Part shown: piece after piece, positions 24,704 through 33,696 of the stretch
Numbering within the stretch: position 1 is the stretch's first letter
Layout: every line of letters begins with the position of its first letter
Notes under the pieces: model-generated
Told to the model about the DNA's origin: nothing
The model's input: the letters and a program-made list of their open reading frames with translations, nothing else
The model's database searches: none
Assembly (NCBI GenBank): GCA_016875225.1
Contig: VGRW01000006.1
Span: forward strand, 24,426 to 88,425
DNA: 64,000 nt
DNA from: Deltaproteobacteria bacterium
Lineage (GTDB): Bacteria > Myxococcota_A > UBA9160 > SZUA-336
Direction of reading: 5' to 3'
Program-made: the position numbers and the translations under genes

Positions 24704-26898
24704 TCCAGCTCCTCGAGCTCGCGCATCACCTCGGCGTCGTGCTGCCCCAGGCACGGCGCCGGCCTCCGGTAGCTGGCGGGAGTCTCGGAGAGGCGGATCG
24801 CGCAGCCGGGGGCGTAGCGCAGGCCCGTCTCGGGATGCTCGAGCGCGACCCAGAATCCGCGCGAGGCGAGCTGAGGATCCCGCGCGAGATCGCGGGCGTC
24901 GGCGAGCGCCGCCGCGGTGACTCCGGCGCTCTGCAGCAGGTTCATGAGCGCGATCGGGTCCGAGCTCCGGGTCCAGGCCGAGATCGCGGCGTCGATCTCG
25001 TCGTGGCGGTCGCGTCGCGCCGCCAGTCCGAGCGCCGCCAGCTCCGCGCCAAGCCCGGCGCAGCGGCAGAGCGCGGCCCACTCGGCGTCGCTCTCGACGC
25101 TGATCGCGATCCAGCGATCGCGACCCGCGCACGGGTAGCAGCCCTGCGGCGCACGCTGCGGGCTGCGGTTTCCGGCGCGGGCGGGGCTGGCGCCGCGGAG
25201 CTGCGCCTCCAGAAGCAGATCGCTCGTGAAGTAGAGGCTCGCCTCGAGCATCGACACGTCGACGTGTCGCCCGGGCCGATCCGGCCGCGCGTCGCGTTCG
25301 TGGAGCGCGACCAGCGCTCCGGCGACGGCGACCAGCCCCGACACGGGATCCGGCCAGGCGACACCGGAGCGGATCGGGCCGGAATCGGCATGACCCATCG
25401 AGAGCGAGAATCCGCTGCCCGCCTCGATGGTCGGCCCGAACGCCTTGCGGCTGCTGTGCGGTCCGGTGCTTCCGTACCCGGAGATCGAGACGTGCACGAT
25501 CGCGGGGTCGATCTGGCGCAGCCGCTCGAAGCCCAGCCCCAGGCCGGCCATCACCCCCGGGGCGAAGTTCTCGATCACGACGTCGGCGTGTCTCACGAGC
25601 CGCTCGAAGACGCGCTTCGCCTCGGCGCGTCTCAGGTCCAGAGTGACTCCGCGCCGGTTGCGCGCCAGCTCGTTGAATCCACCGTTGCGATTCCACGGCC
25701 GCTCGCCCGGCTCGTCGTCGGGATACAGGTGCGTGAGCCGAGCGAGCTCTGGAGCGAGCGCACCGACCCCGCGGGCGTGCGGCGCCTCGACCAGGATCAC
25801 GTCCGCGCCGAGATCGCCGAGCAGGCGCGAAGCGAAGGGCCCGGCCCAGACTCGCGACAGGTCCAGCACGCGCAGTCCGGCGAGCGGACCCGCGCTCGAC
25901 ACGCACGCGGGCGGCGCGGCTGCGGGCTCTGGCACGGACGGTCCCGCGCTCTCGCGCTCGCCGAGCGGGAAGGGGCTCCGTGGCCGGCGAAGCGCTCGGG
26001 CGCTGCCGTCCTCGCGCCAGAAGCCGCGCGCGCGGAGCTGGGGGTCGCCCAGCAGCGCGAGCAGCGGGGGCACGGGACCGCACGCGCCGCCGGCCGACTG
26101 GACGATGCTCGCGATCTCCTCCGCGGCTCGCGCTGCGAGCCACGGCGCGATCGCGGCGTCGAACGCAGCCTTGTTCCGCGCGATCGAGAGGTCATCGGCG
26201 AAGCGCGGGTCGAGCACGAGCTCCGGCATTCCCGCGGCGGCGAGGAACGCGTCGCGCATCGGCTGCGAGGGCAGCGCGAGCTGCACGAAACCGTCCCGGC
26301 ACGGGTAGATCCCGACCGGGTGGGGCAAGCCCGGCTGCCGGTTCCCCTCGCGCTCGAGCACGTGCCGCCCGTGCGACCACATCGCGTGGGTGTGCTGGTG
26401 CATTCCGACCAGGCCCTCGAAGTGACTCACCTCGACGATCTGGCCGCGCCCGGTGCGCTCGCGGACGCGAAGAGCCGCCAGCGCGCCGATGAACGCTTGT
26501 GCGCCGGCCTGGTGCTGAGAAATCCGACCGGGCCGGGCCAACGGCTCGCGCCCGCGCTCGCCGGCGAGCCACGTGTGGCCGCTGATTGCGTCGTCGGTGA
26601 ACTCGTTGGAGAGGAAGCGCGCGTAGGGGCCGCTCGAGCCGAACGGCGAGATGCGCACGCGAATCAGCGCCGGAAGCTCGATCGTATCCGAGAGCGGCGA
26701 CAGCGGCCCGGGCGCTTCGCTCTCGATCACGACGTCGCAGCGCCCGAGCGCTCGCTCGAACGCCGCGCGCTCGCAGCGCCTGCCCGGCCGCTCGAGACGG
26801 GTCGCGTCCGCTCCGCAGTCGGAGAAGAGCCGGGCCGCGAAGGCGCCGGCCGGCGAGCCCGCGATCTCGAGGATCCGCAGCGCTTCGAAGGGCTTCAC
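24697..26898 (-). CDS. Second tandem (two-domain) CaiB/BaiF family protein
   Basis: 733 residues if translation starts at GTG 26898 (no good ATG; the frame continues upstream without protein-like sequence). Two CaiB/BaiF units: ~2-320, shortened, and ~335-725. The second half has the family's aspartate motif 'HVDVSMLEA', while the first half reads 'IVEVSHFEG', with Glu in place of the catalytic Asp. One half may therefore be structural or altered. 'RNRRGVTLDL' and 'FAPGVMAGLGLG' in the second half are standard. Different in length and sequence from the tandem protein at 1521-3968, so not a recent copy. Convergent with the hydratase gene. Confidence 0.85.
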   Translation of the reverse strand: MKPFEALRILEIAGSPAGAFAARLFSDCGADATRLERPGRRCERAAFERALGRCDVVIESEAPGPLSPLSDTIELPALIRVRISPFGSSGPYARFLSNEFTDDAISGHTWLAGERGREPLARPGRISQHQAGAQAFIGALAALRVRERTGRGQIVEVSHFEGLVGMHQHTHAMWSHGRHVLEREGNRQPGLPHPVGIYPCRDGFVQLALPSQPMRDAFLAAAGMPELVLDPRFADDLSIARNKAAFDAAIAPWLAARAAEEIASIVQSAGGACGPVPPLLALLGDPQLRARGFWREDGSARALRRPRSPFPLGERESAGPSVPEPAAAPPACVSSAGPLAGLRVLDLSRVWAGPFASRLLGDLGADVILVEAPHARGVGALAPELARLTHLYPDDEPGERPWNRNGGFNELARNRRGVTLDLRRAEAKRVFERLVRHADVVIENFAPGVMAGLGLGFERLRQIDPAIVHVSISGYGSTGPHSSRKAFGPTIEAGSGFSLSMGHADSGPIRSGVAWPDPVSGLVAVAGALVALHERDARPDRPGRHVDVSMLEASLYFTSDLLLEAQLRGASPARAGNRSPQRAPQGCYPCAGRDRWIAISVESDAEWAALCRCAGLGAELAALGLAARRDRHDEIDAAISAWTRSSDPIALMNLLQSAGVTAAALADARDLARDPQLASRGFWVALEHPETGLRYAPGCAIRLSETPASYRRPAPCLGQHDAEVMRELEELDQ

Positions 26899-26924
26899 GG
26901 CTGCGAGCTTTGCCGGTCCCGGGC

Positions 26925-26942
26925 CTCCGCGCAAAGGCGGAG
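26925..26942. repeat. 6-bp inverted repeat in the CaiB / DUF1214 divergent gap
   Basis: CTCCGC and GCGGAG are separated by GCAAAG. The 93-bp gap separates two divergent genes, so this could be an operator or a short hairpin in a 5' leader. Nothing further supports it. Confidence 0.25.
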
Positions 26943-26991
26943 CCGATTCGCGCGCGTCTGCGGTAGGCTGGTGCACACGGAGGGCGCGGCC

Positions 26992-28098
26992 ATGGGCGAC
27001 GCGGACGGGTCGGAGCAGCGGATCGTCGACGGCCGCGCCTGGAGCGATTTCTGCGACGCGCTGAAGTCCGCCGGCGCGGTCGTGCTCGACGACGCCGCGC
27101 CCGCGGACCCGCTCACCCGCGCCGAGGGTTTCCGCTATCTGACCCGGCTCACGCGCGCCGCGTTCGAGACACTCGTCGAGGCCTCCGATCCGCAGGCGCC
27201 GGAGCTGCGCCGGACCGCGCACGAGACGATCAAGATGGGCCTCGACAATCCGGACAACATCTACCAGAGCGCGCCGATCCACGGCAGCTGCCGCTATCGC
27301 ATCACCGGCGTTCGCGGCACCGTGCACTACTTGGGCTTCGGCACGCAGAAGGGCGGCTACGGCTCGACCGGCTCGCTGCAGACCACCGGCTACCTCGAGG
27401 GCCGGGATCTCGAGCTCCGCGGCGACGGAAGCTTCGAGATCGCCGTGAGCGCGGAGCCCCAGCCCGGGAACTGGCTGCGCATGGAGCCGGAGAGCCGGAT
27501 GCTGATCGTCCGCCAGACCCGGCTCGACCACGCGCGCGAGGTCCCCGCGCAGATCCGGATCGAGCGCGTCGACGGGCCGCACCGGCCGCGCCGGTTCAGC
27601 CCCGCGCAGCTCGAGCGCTCGCTCGCAGGCGCCGCGGCGTTCGTGCACGGCTGCGCGAGGCTTTTCGCGGGCTGGGCGGGCGATTTCCAGAAGCACGCGA
27701 ACCGCCTGCCGCGCTTCGACCCCGAGAAGGCGCTTCGCGCCGGTGGGGATCCGAACATCGCCTACTTCCACAGCTACTGGAAGCTCGCGCCGGACGAGGC
27801 GCTCGTGATCGAGGCGACCCCGCCGAAGTGCGACTACTGGAACTTCCAGCTCGCCAATCACTGGCTCGAGTCACTCGACTACCGCTACGACCGAATCCAC
27901 CTGAACCCGTTCACGGCGAAGCTGCGCGCGGACGGCTCCGTGCGGGTGGTGGTCGCGCACTCGGATCCGGGCGTCGAGAACTGGCTCGACACCTGCGGAC
28001 ACGCGCAGGGGACGATGTGCTGGCGCTGGGTCGGCGCTGCTGAATTCCCGGAGCCGCAGACGCGGTTGGTCCGGCGGGCCGAGCTGCGCGGTGAGTGA
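26992..28098 (+). CDS. DUF1214 domain-containing protein
   Basis: 368 residues; ATG at 26992 with a GGAGGG Shine-Dalgarno 7 bp upstream. The C-terminal ~110 residues contain the DUF1214 pattern 'YWNFQLANHW', 'LNPFTAKLRADGS' and 'HSDPGVENWLDT'. The N-terminal part has 'GFRYLTRLTRAAFE' and 'DNPDNIYQSAPI'. No signal peptide is visible, although many DUF1254/DUF1214 proteins are exported. Function unknown. The stop overlaps the sulfotransferase start by 8 bp, so the two are co-translated and probably work on the same small molecule. Confidence 0.82.
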   Translation: MGDADGSEQRIVDGRAWSDFCDALKSAGAVVLDDAAPADPLTRAEGFRYLTRLTRAAFETLVEASDPQAPELRRTAHETIKMGLDNPDNIYQSAPIHGSCRYRITGVRGTVHYLGFGTQKGGYGSTGSLQTTGYLEGRDLELRGDGSFEIAVSAEPQPGNWLRMEPESRMLIVRQTRLDHAREVPAQIRIERVDGPHRPRRFSPAQLERSLAGAAAFVHGCARLFAGWAGDFQKHANRLPRFDPEKALRAGGDPNIAYFHSYWKLAPDEALVIEATPPKCDYWNFQLANHWLESLDYRYDRIHLNPFTAKLRADGSVRVVVAHSDPGVENWLDTCGHAQGTMCWRWVGAAEFPEPQTRLVRRAELRGE

Positions 28099-29218
28099 AT
28101 TCGCGCTCACCGAGGAGGCGGTGCTCGACGCCGCGCGCGCCGCCACCGGGCTCTCGGACTTCGGCGATCCGTCCTTCCGCCCCGGACTGCGCATTCTGCT
28201 CGAGACCTACGATCGCGGCGCGGGGCTCGACGAGCTGGGCCGGAAGCTCGCCTTCCGCCGCGTGGTGCAGCTGCTCGGCACGCGGCTCCGCGTCGAGCAG
28301 GCTTTGCGGACCTCGCCCCAGATCCGCGAGCAGAAGATCCGCCGGCCGCTGTACCTGACCGGGCTGCCGCGCACCGGCACCTCTGCGCTCTTCAATCTTC
28401 TCGGCTGCGATCCGAACGCCCGCCCGCTTCTGCTCTGGGAGGGATTCTTTCCCGATCCGCTTCCCGGTCACCCGCCCGGCGCTCCCGATCCGCGCTACCT
28501 GGCGGTGAAGGGCGCCTACGAGCGCATGCGCGAGCGCGACGGCGGCTTCGCGAAGATCCACTTCGCCAGCGCCGACACTCCGGAGGAGTGCGTGCTCCTG
28601 CTCGCGCACGCGTTCTGCGACGTGCAGATGGGGATCGAGGTGCTGGTCGAGCCGTACGCCTCGTGGTTCAGGCAGCAGGATCTGCGCCCGGCCTACCGCT
28701 ACTACCTGGATCTGCTGCGCATGCTGCAGCTGCAGCGCCCCGGAGCGCGCTGGCTGCTCAAATCGCCCGCGCATCTCTGGGCGATCGACGTGCTGCTCGA
28801 GCAGATCCCGGACGCGTGCATCGTCTTCACGCACCGCGACCCGCGCGAGTGCGTGGCGTCGTACTGCAGCATGCTCGAGTCGCTGCTCGAGTCGCGGCAC
28901 TTCGCGCCTCTCTCCGATCTGGGGCCGCGCGTGCTCGAGTACCTCGAAGCGAGCCAGGCGCGGGCGCTCGCGCAGCGAGCTCGCGCCCCGTCGGAGCACT
29001 TCTTCGACGTGGCCTACGGAGACTTCGTCGCCGATCCGCTCCGGACCGCGCGGCAGATCCACGCGCACTTCGGCCTCGACTTCTCCGCCGGGGTCGAACG
29101 CGCAATGCGCGAGCACGTCGCGGCCCATCCGCAGGGAGAGCACGGCGCGCACGAGTACGAGCTCGCGCGCTTCGGGCTCGAGGAAGCAGACGTGTTGGAC
29201 CGGCTCGGCACGGACTGA
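28091..29218 (+). CDS. Sulfotransferase family protein
   Basis: 375 residues from a GTG inside the end of the DUF1214 gene. The 5'-phosphosulfate loop is seen as 'LTGLPRTGTSALFNLL' near residue 95, the 3'-phosphate region as 'FTHRDPRECVASYCSM' near 250, and 'WLLKSPAHLWAID' lies between. This is the bacterial cytosolic sulfotransferase type that uses PAPS to sulfate hydroxyls on lipids, sterols or sugars. The acceptor is unknown. Second gene in the DUF1214-sulfotransferase-epimerase-VOC series. Confidence 0.85.
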   Translation: MSEFALTEEAVLDAARAATGLSDFGDPSFRPGLRILLETYDRGAGLDELGRKLAFRRVVQLLGTRLRVEQALRTSPQIREQKIRRPLYLTGLPRTGTSALFNLLGCDPNARPLLLWEGFFPDPLPGHPPGAPDPRYLAVKGAYERMRERDGGFAKIHFASADTPEECVLLLAHAFCDVQMGIEVLVEPYASWFRQQDLRPAYRYYLDLLRMLQLQRPGARWLLKSPAHLWAIDVLLEQIPDACIVFTHRDPRECVASYCSMLESLLESRHFAPLSDLGPRVLEYLEASQARALAQRARAPSEHFFDVAYGDFVADPLRTARQIHAHFGLDFSAGVERAMREHVAAHPQGEHGAHEYELARFGLEEADVLDRLGTD

Positions 29219-29229
29219 CGGAGGAGACG

Positions 29230-30153
29230 ATGTTGCGAGGCGAGAAGATCCTGGTGGCCGGTCCGACGGGTCAGGTCGGCGGGCCGCTCGCAGTCGCGCT
29301 CGCGCGCGAGAACGAGGTCTGGGGCGTCGCGCGCTTCGGCGACGCGCGCGCCCGCTCGCGGCTCGAGGCGGCCGGGGTGCGCTGCGTGGCAGCGGATCTC
29401 GCCAGCGGCGATCTCGCGAAGCTGCCGGACGACTTCAGCTACGCGCTCAACTTCTCGGTCGCGAAGACCCACGACTGGGACCGCGACCTCGCGGCGAACG
29501 CGGAAGGCACCGGGTTCCTCATGCACCACTGCCGGAGCGCGCGCGCGTTCCTGCACTGCTCGTCGACGGCGGTCTACGCGCCGAACGGCCACGAGCGCTT
29601 GCGCGAGACCTCGCCGCTCGGCGACAACCACGCGGCGTTCGGCTTCCTGCCGACCTACAGCATCTGCAAGATCGCGGCGGAAGGAGTCGCCCGCTTCTCC
29701 GCGCGGCAGCTCGGGCTGCCGACGCTGATCGCGCGCCTGAACGTGCCCTACGGCGATGCGGGCGGCTGGCCGGCAGTCCACCTGGAGCTGATGCGCGCGG
29801 GAAAGCCGATCGCCGTGCACGAGAACGCCCCGAGCCTGTTCAATCCGATCCACGAGGACGACCTGCTCGCCAGCCTGCCGCGACTGCTCGCGGTCGCGTC
29901 GGTGCCTGCGACGATCGTGAACTGGGGCGGCAGCGAGGCCGTGAGCATCGAGGACTGGTGTGCGTGGCTGGGAGAGCTGACCGGGCTCGAGCCCGTCTTT
30001 GCCCCGACGCGCCGGACGATCGAGAGCACCTGCATCGACACCACGCGAATGCACGAGCTGATCGGGCCGACGCAGGTGCCCTGGCGCGACGGCTTCCGGC
30101 GCATGGTCGCCGCCCGTCGCCCGGAGCTGCTGCGCGCGACCGTGGTAGGCTGA
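29230..30153 (+). CDS. NAD-dependent epimerase/dehydratase family protein
   Basis: 307 residues, ATG at 29230 after GGAGGAG. Extended SDR: 'ILVAGPTGQVGGPL' nucleotide motif at the N-terminus, 'HCSSTAVY' with the serine, and YSICK with the Tyr/Lys pair. The C-terminal domain is typical of sugar or cholesterol/hydroxysteroid dehydrogenase-like proteins ('NPIHEDDLL'). Substrate unknown: nucleotide sugars or 3-hydroxysteroids are both possible. It follows the sulfotransferase by 11 bp. Confidence 0.82.
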   Translation: MLRGEKILVAGPTGQVGGPLAVALARENEVWGVARFGDARARSRLEAAGVRCVAADLASGDLAKLPDDFSYALNFSVAKTHDWDRDLAANAEGTGFLMHHCRSARAFLHCSSTAVYAPNGHERLRETSPLGDNHAAFGFLPTYSICKIAAEGVARFSARQLGLPTLIARLNVPYGDAGGWPAVHLELMRAGKPIAVHENAPSLFNPIHEDDLLASLPRLLAVASVPATIVNWGGSEAVSIEDWCAWLGELTGLEPVFAPTRRTIESTCIDTTRMHELIGPTQVPWRDGFRRMVAARRPELLRATVVG

Positions 30154-30172
30154 TCGAGAAGGAGGCCGCACG

Positions 30173-30748
30173 ATGGCATTCGAGAACAAGGAGTTCGAGC
30201 TGCGCGGGATCAACCACCTGGCGCTGGTCTGCAAGGACATGGCGCGGACGGTCGACTTCTACACCAACGTGCTCGGCATCCCGCTGATCAAGACGCTCGA
30301 TCTGCCGGGCGGAATGGGCCAGCACTTCTTCTTCGACATCGGAAACGGGAACCTGCTCGCGTTCTTCTGGTTCCCGGACTCCCCGCCCGCGGCGCCGGGC
30401 ATCGCCGCGCCGGGCGACCGGGGACTGGTGACCGCGCACGGCTCGATGAACCACGTCGCGTTCGACGTGGCGCCCGAGAAGATCGAGGAGTACCGCGCGA
30501 AGCTCGTCGCCAAGGGGATCGCGGTCACCGAGCTCGTCGATCACGACGAGTCCGAGACTCAGGTCGCCAAGAAGATGCACCCGGGCGTGTGGATCCGCTC
30601 GATCTACTTCAAGGACCCGGACGGCATCCTGCTCGAGTTCGCCTCGCTCACGCGCAGCATCGGCCCCGGCGAGGTGAAGCACCCCGGCGCCACGCCGAAG
30701 AACCGCGAGCGCTACCTGGCGCAGCGCGAAGCCGCGCCCAAGCGCTGA
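30173..30748 (+). CDS. VOC (glyoxalase/bleomycin-resistance fold) family protein
   Basis: 191 residues, single VOC module pair. Candidate metal ligands: His in 'INHLALVCKDM' (~14), His in 'MNHVAFDV' (~93), and Glu in 'DGILLEFAS' (~158), the usual H-H-E set of extradiol dioxygenases, glyoxalases and epimerases. The central 'YTNVLGIPLIKTLDL' is a standard VOC beta-alpha unit. Twenty bp after the epimerase gene. Reaction unknown. Confidence 0.82.
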   Translation: MAFENKEFELRGINHLALVCKDMARTVDFYTNVLGIPLIKTLDLPGGMGQHFFFDIGNGNLLAFFWFPDSPPAAPGIAAPGDRGLVTAHGSMNHVAFDVAPEKIEEYRAKLVAKGIAVTELVDHDESETQVAKKMHPGVWIRSIYFKDPDGILLEFASLTRSIGPGEVKHPGATPKNRERYLAQREAAPKR

Positions 30749-30762
30749 CCGAAGCCAGCCTC

Positions 30763-31083
30763 GTGGCGTTCGGGCGCAGCAGGTACTCCGAGAAGCAGAA
30801 GGCGGAGTTCAGGGCCCCCCTCATCCGGAAGCAGCGCTACCAGGTGGCCTGCCTGGTGCCGCTGGCCGGCGCGGTGGCGCTGGTGATCATGGGCTCGCCG
30901 TTCGTCCCCGACATCGGTGTGAACGCCGTGATCACGATCGCGCTCGGCGCGGTCGTGCTGGTCCTGTCAGGCGTGGGCTGCTCCTGGCTGGTCTGGCGCT
31001 GCCCGGCGTGCGGCCGGTACCTGGGACGGAGCCTCTCGCCGAAGCAGTGCCCGCACTGCGGAGTACCGCTCGCCGCGCGCTAG
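30763..31083 (+). CDS. Small membrane protein with C-terminal zinc ribbon
   Basis: 106 residues from GTG 30763, chosen because the frame upstream is the shadow of the VOC gene. Two hydrophobic segments (~30-50 'VACLVPLAGAVALVIMG' and ~60-80) are followed by CPACG...CPHCG, a treble-clef or rubredoxin-like zinc ribbon. Likely an inner-membrane protein with a cytosolic ribbon. Only 14 bp after the VOC gene, but conservation cannot be judged. Function unknown. Confidence 0.6.
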   Translation: MAFGRSRYSEKQKAEFRAPLIRKQRYQVACLVPLAGAVALVIMGSPFVPDIGVNAVITIALGAVVLVLSGVGCSWLVWRCPACGRYLGRSLSPKQCPHCGVPLAAR

Positions 31084-31200
31084 CCGCCGGCCGGAAGTGC
31101 GGATTGTCATAGTTGTGTCGAGAAGCCGCGCCCCCGCTTGAACGGGCGCCCCCGACGCAACAACCTGAGTCGCGCCTACCCCCGAAAACAAAGTGCGACC

Positions 31201-32088
31201 ATGCTGAATTCGCTGCTTACGCGGTACGACCGAGCGCCGGACGAGCGCGTGAACTGGGTGCGCAGCACCCCGTTCATCCTGGTGCACCTGCTCCCGCTCG
31301 CCGCCATCTGGACCGGCGTCACGAGCTTCGACGTTGCGCTCTGCGGCGTGCTCTTCGCGCTGAAGATGTTCTTCGTCACCGCGGGCTACCACCGCTACTT
31401 CTCGCACCGCGCCTTCAAGACCAGCCGTGCGATGCAATTCCTGCTCGCCTTCGGCGGAGGCATCGCGGCGCAGAAGGGCGCGCTCTGGTGGGCGGCCCAT
31501 CACCGGCACCACCATCGCTTCTCGGATCAGCCCGAGGACATCCACTCGCCCATGAAGGGCTTCTGGTGGAGCCACATCGGCTGGATCACCTGCGACCGCT
31601 ACAACGACACGGAGTACGGCGCGATCCGCGACTTCGCGCGCTACCCCGAGCTGCGCTTCCTGGACACGTATCACTACGTTCCGCCGATCGTGCTCGGCGC
31701 GATCTGCTTTGCGCTGGGTGGCTGGAGCGCGCTCTGGATCGGCTTCTTCGGCTCGACCGTGCTGACCTACCACTCGACGTTCCTGATCAACTCCGTGACG
31801 CACATGTTCGGGCGCCGTCGCTACGCGCTCACCGACACGAGCCGCAACTCGCTGATCATGGCCCTGCTCACCTTCGGCGAGGGGTGGCACAACAACCACC
31901 ACCACTACCAGGGCTCCGCGAACATGGGCTTCTACTGGTGGGAGATCGACATCTCCTACTACGTGTTGAAGGCCTTGAGCTACGTCGGACTGGTCTGGGA
32001 TCTGCGCCTGCCGCCGGCCTCGGCCCTGGAGGAGAACCGCGTCGCGGACGGCCATCCCGACCTCGCGATGGCTGCCCTCCAGGACTGA
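31201..32088 (+). CDS. Membrane acyl-CoA desaturase (Δ9 type)
   Basis: 295 residues from ATG 31201; an in-frame ATG at 31138 gives a charged extension with no better ribosome-binding site. The three histidine boxes of diiron desaturases are HRYFSH (~63), HHRHHH (~100) and HNNHHHYQ (~230), and four hydrophobic segments flank them. 'GEGWHNNHH' is the family signature. Introduces a cis double bond in saturated acyl-CoA, usually at C9, for membrane fluidity. Monocistronic, convergent with the monooxygenase gene. Confidence 0.9.
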   Translation: MLNSLLTRYDRAPDERVNWVRSTPFILVHLLPLAAIWTGVTSFDVALCGVLFALKMFFVTAGYHRYFSHRAFKTSRAMQFLLAFGGGIAAQKGALWWAAHHRHHHRFSDQPEDIHSPMKGFWWSHIGWITCDRYNDTEYGAIRDFARYPELRFLDTYHYVPPIVLGAICFALGGWSALWIGFFGSTVLTYHSTFLINSVTHMFGRRRYALTDTSRNSLIMALLTFGEGWHNNHHHYQGSANMGFYWWEIDISYYVLKALSYVGLVWDLRLPPASALEENRVADGHPDLAMAALQD

Positions 32089-32103
32089 GGCTCGGGCTCT
32101 CGC

Positions 32104-33600
32104 TCAGCGGTAGATGAACTCCTTGCCGTCGAGGTCGATGGCGGGGATCGCGACCTTCTCCGTCCAGTAGTCCTGCGTGTGCTGCCACTCGGGCTTGTCG
32201 CCGCGCCGCGGCAGCAGGTGCATGGCGCGCATCAGGTAGCCGGGATTGAAGTTGTTCGGGTCGATCCAGCCGGAGATCGGCATGTCCTTGTCCTCGGGCC
32301 GGAGCGTGACCTCGACCTGCTTCTTGCCCTTCTTTTCCAGGTGGCTCAGCAGCCGGCAGACGAAGTCGGAGAGCAGGTCCACGCGGAGCGTCCAGCTGGC
32401 GCGGAAGTAGCCGAAGATCCAGAGCAGGTTCGGCATCCCGGTGAACATCATCCCGCGGTAGGTCACCGAGTCGTGCAGGTCGATCGGCTTGCCGTCGACG
32501 CTGAACGCGATGTCGCCCAGCACGCAGATGTTGAAGCCGGTGGCCGCGATGATGATGTCGGCCTGGATCTCCTTGCCCGACTGCGTCAGCACGCCCTTCT
32601 CGGTGAAGCGGTCGACCTCGTCGGTGATCACCGAGGCCTTGCCGGCCAGGATGCCCTTGAACAGGTCGCCGTCGGGCACGAACGCCAGGCGCTGCTGCCA
32701 GGGCCGGTACTTCGGCGTGAAGTTGGCCTTGACCTCCTCCTCGGGCAGGTACGCGCGCACGCCGGCGAGCAGCTGCTCCGTCGCCAGGTCGGGGAAGTCG
32801 ATGCAGAGCTTCGTCATCACCTGCTGGTCGTGCAGGATCTTCCGGCGCACGATCTCGTGGATCCAGCTCTCGTCGATGTCGAGCTCGCGCAGCATGTCGG
32901 CGACCTCGTTCTTGTTGGGCGCCGGGTAGAAGTAGGTCGGAGAGCGCTGCAGCACCATCGTGTGCTCCGTGTCGGCCGCGATCGCGGGCACCACCGTGGC
33001 CGTGGTCGCCCCGGACCCGATCACCAGCACCTTCTTGTTCCGGTAGTCCACATCCTTCCGCCAGTTCTGGGCGTGGATCAGCGTGCCCTTGTAGAGCTCC
33101 ATGTCCTTCCACTCCGGCGTGTAGCCCTTGTCGTGGTGGTAGTAGCCCTGGCACATCCAGAGGAAGTTCGTGGTGAAGCGCAGCTGCTCTCCGGTGTCGA
33201 GGCGCGTGGCGTCGACGGTCCAGAGCTTGTCCTGGCTCGACCACTTCGCCGTCGTGATCTTGTGCCGGTAGCGGATGTGCTTGGCGAGGTCGTTCTCGTC
33301 GATCACCTCGCCCATGTACTTCAGGATCTCGTCGGCCGTCGCCACCGGAGCGGTCGTCCAGGGCTTGAAGCGATAGCCGAAGGTGTACAGGTCGCTGTCC
33401 GAGCGGATGCCCGGGTAGGTGTGCGTGAGCCAGGTGCCGCCGTAGCTCTCGAGCGAGTCGAGCACGACGAAGCTCTTGCCGGGGCACTGCTGCTGCAGGT
33501 GGTAGGCGCCGCCGACGCCGGAGATGCCTGCGCCGACGATGAGCACGTCGAAGTGCTCCGCGCGCTGGCCCGCCGCTGCCGATCCACTGACCGTCGCCAT
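32104..33600 (-). CDS. Type I Baeyer-Villiger-like flavin monooxygenase (EthA-like)
   Basis: 498 residues. FAD motif 'VLIVGAGISGVGGAYHL' at ~19, NADPH motif 'VLVIGSGATTATVVP' at ~195, and between them 'YKGTLIHAQNW', matching the Baeyer-Villiger fingerprint [F/Y]xGxxxHxxxW. 'ATGFN' is near residue 350. The overall pattern resembles EthA-type monooxygenases, which convert ketones to esters or oxidise thio compounds. A substrate from steroid or terpenoid catabolism is possible. Divergent from the luciferase-like gene across a 96-bp AT-richer gap. Confidence 0.87.
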   Translation of the reverse strand: MATVSGSAAAGQRAEHFDVLIVGAGISGVGGAYHLQQQCPGKSFVVLDSLESYGGTWLTHTYPGIRSDSDLYTFGYRFKPWTTAPVATADEILKYMGEVIDENDLAKHIRYRHKITTAKWSSQDKLWTVDATRLDTGEQLRFTTNFLWMCQGYYHHDKGYTPEWKDMELYKGTLIHAQNWRKDVDYRNKKVLVIGSGATTATVVPAIAADTEHTMVLQRSPTYFYPAPNKNEVADMLRELDIDESWIHEIVRRKILHDQQVMTKLCIDFPDLATEQLLAGVRAYLPEEEVKANFTPKYRPWQQRLAFVPDGDLFKGILAGKASVITDEVDRFTEKGVLTQSGKEIQADIIIAATGFNICVLGDIAFSVDGKPIDLHDSVTYRGMMFTGMPNLLWIFGYFRASWTLRVDLLSDFVCRLLSHLEKKGKKQVEVTLRPEDKDMPISGWIDPNNFNPGYLMRAMHLLPRRGDKPEWQHTQDYWTEKVAIPAIDLDGKEFIYR

Positions 33601-33696
33601 TCCTGGTACCCTCCTGCGTTGGTTTGAATTGTATTCGAACTATGCCACGGCTCGCCTGCGTTTTTCCACTCAAGGTCGCGATCGGGAGGGAACACC
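33601..33696. promoter_or_regulatory. Divergent promoter region, monooxygenase / LLM oxidoreductase
   Basis: The only AT-rich stretch here, TTTGAATTGTATTCGAAC at about 33624-33641, is close to an imperfect dyad (TTGAAT / ATTCGAA). It probably carries one or both promoters or an operator. GGGAGG before the ATG at 33697 is the ribosome-binding site of the plus-strand gene. Confidence 0.35.

Noticed and set aside
24739..26991. Plus-strand frame continuing into the DUF1214 gene from far upstream
   Set aside because: It is antisense to the tandem CaiB gene; the ATG at 26992 with GGAGGG is the real start.
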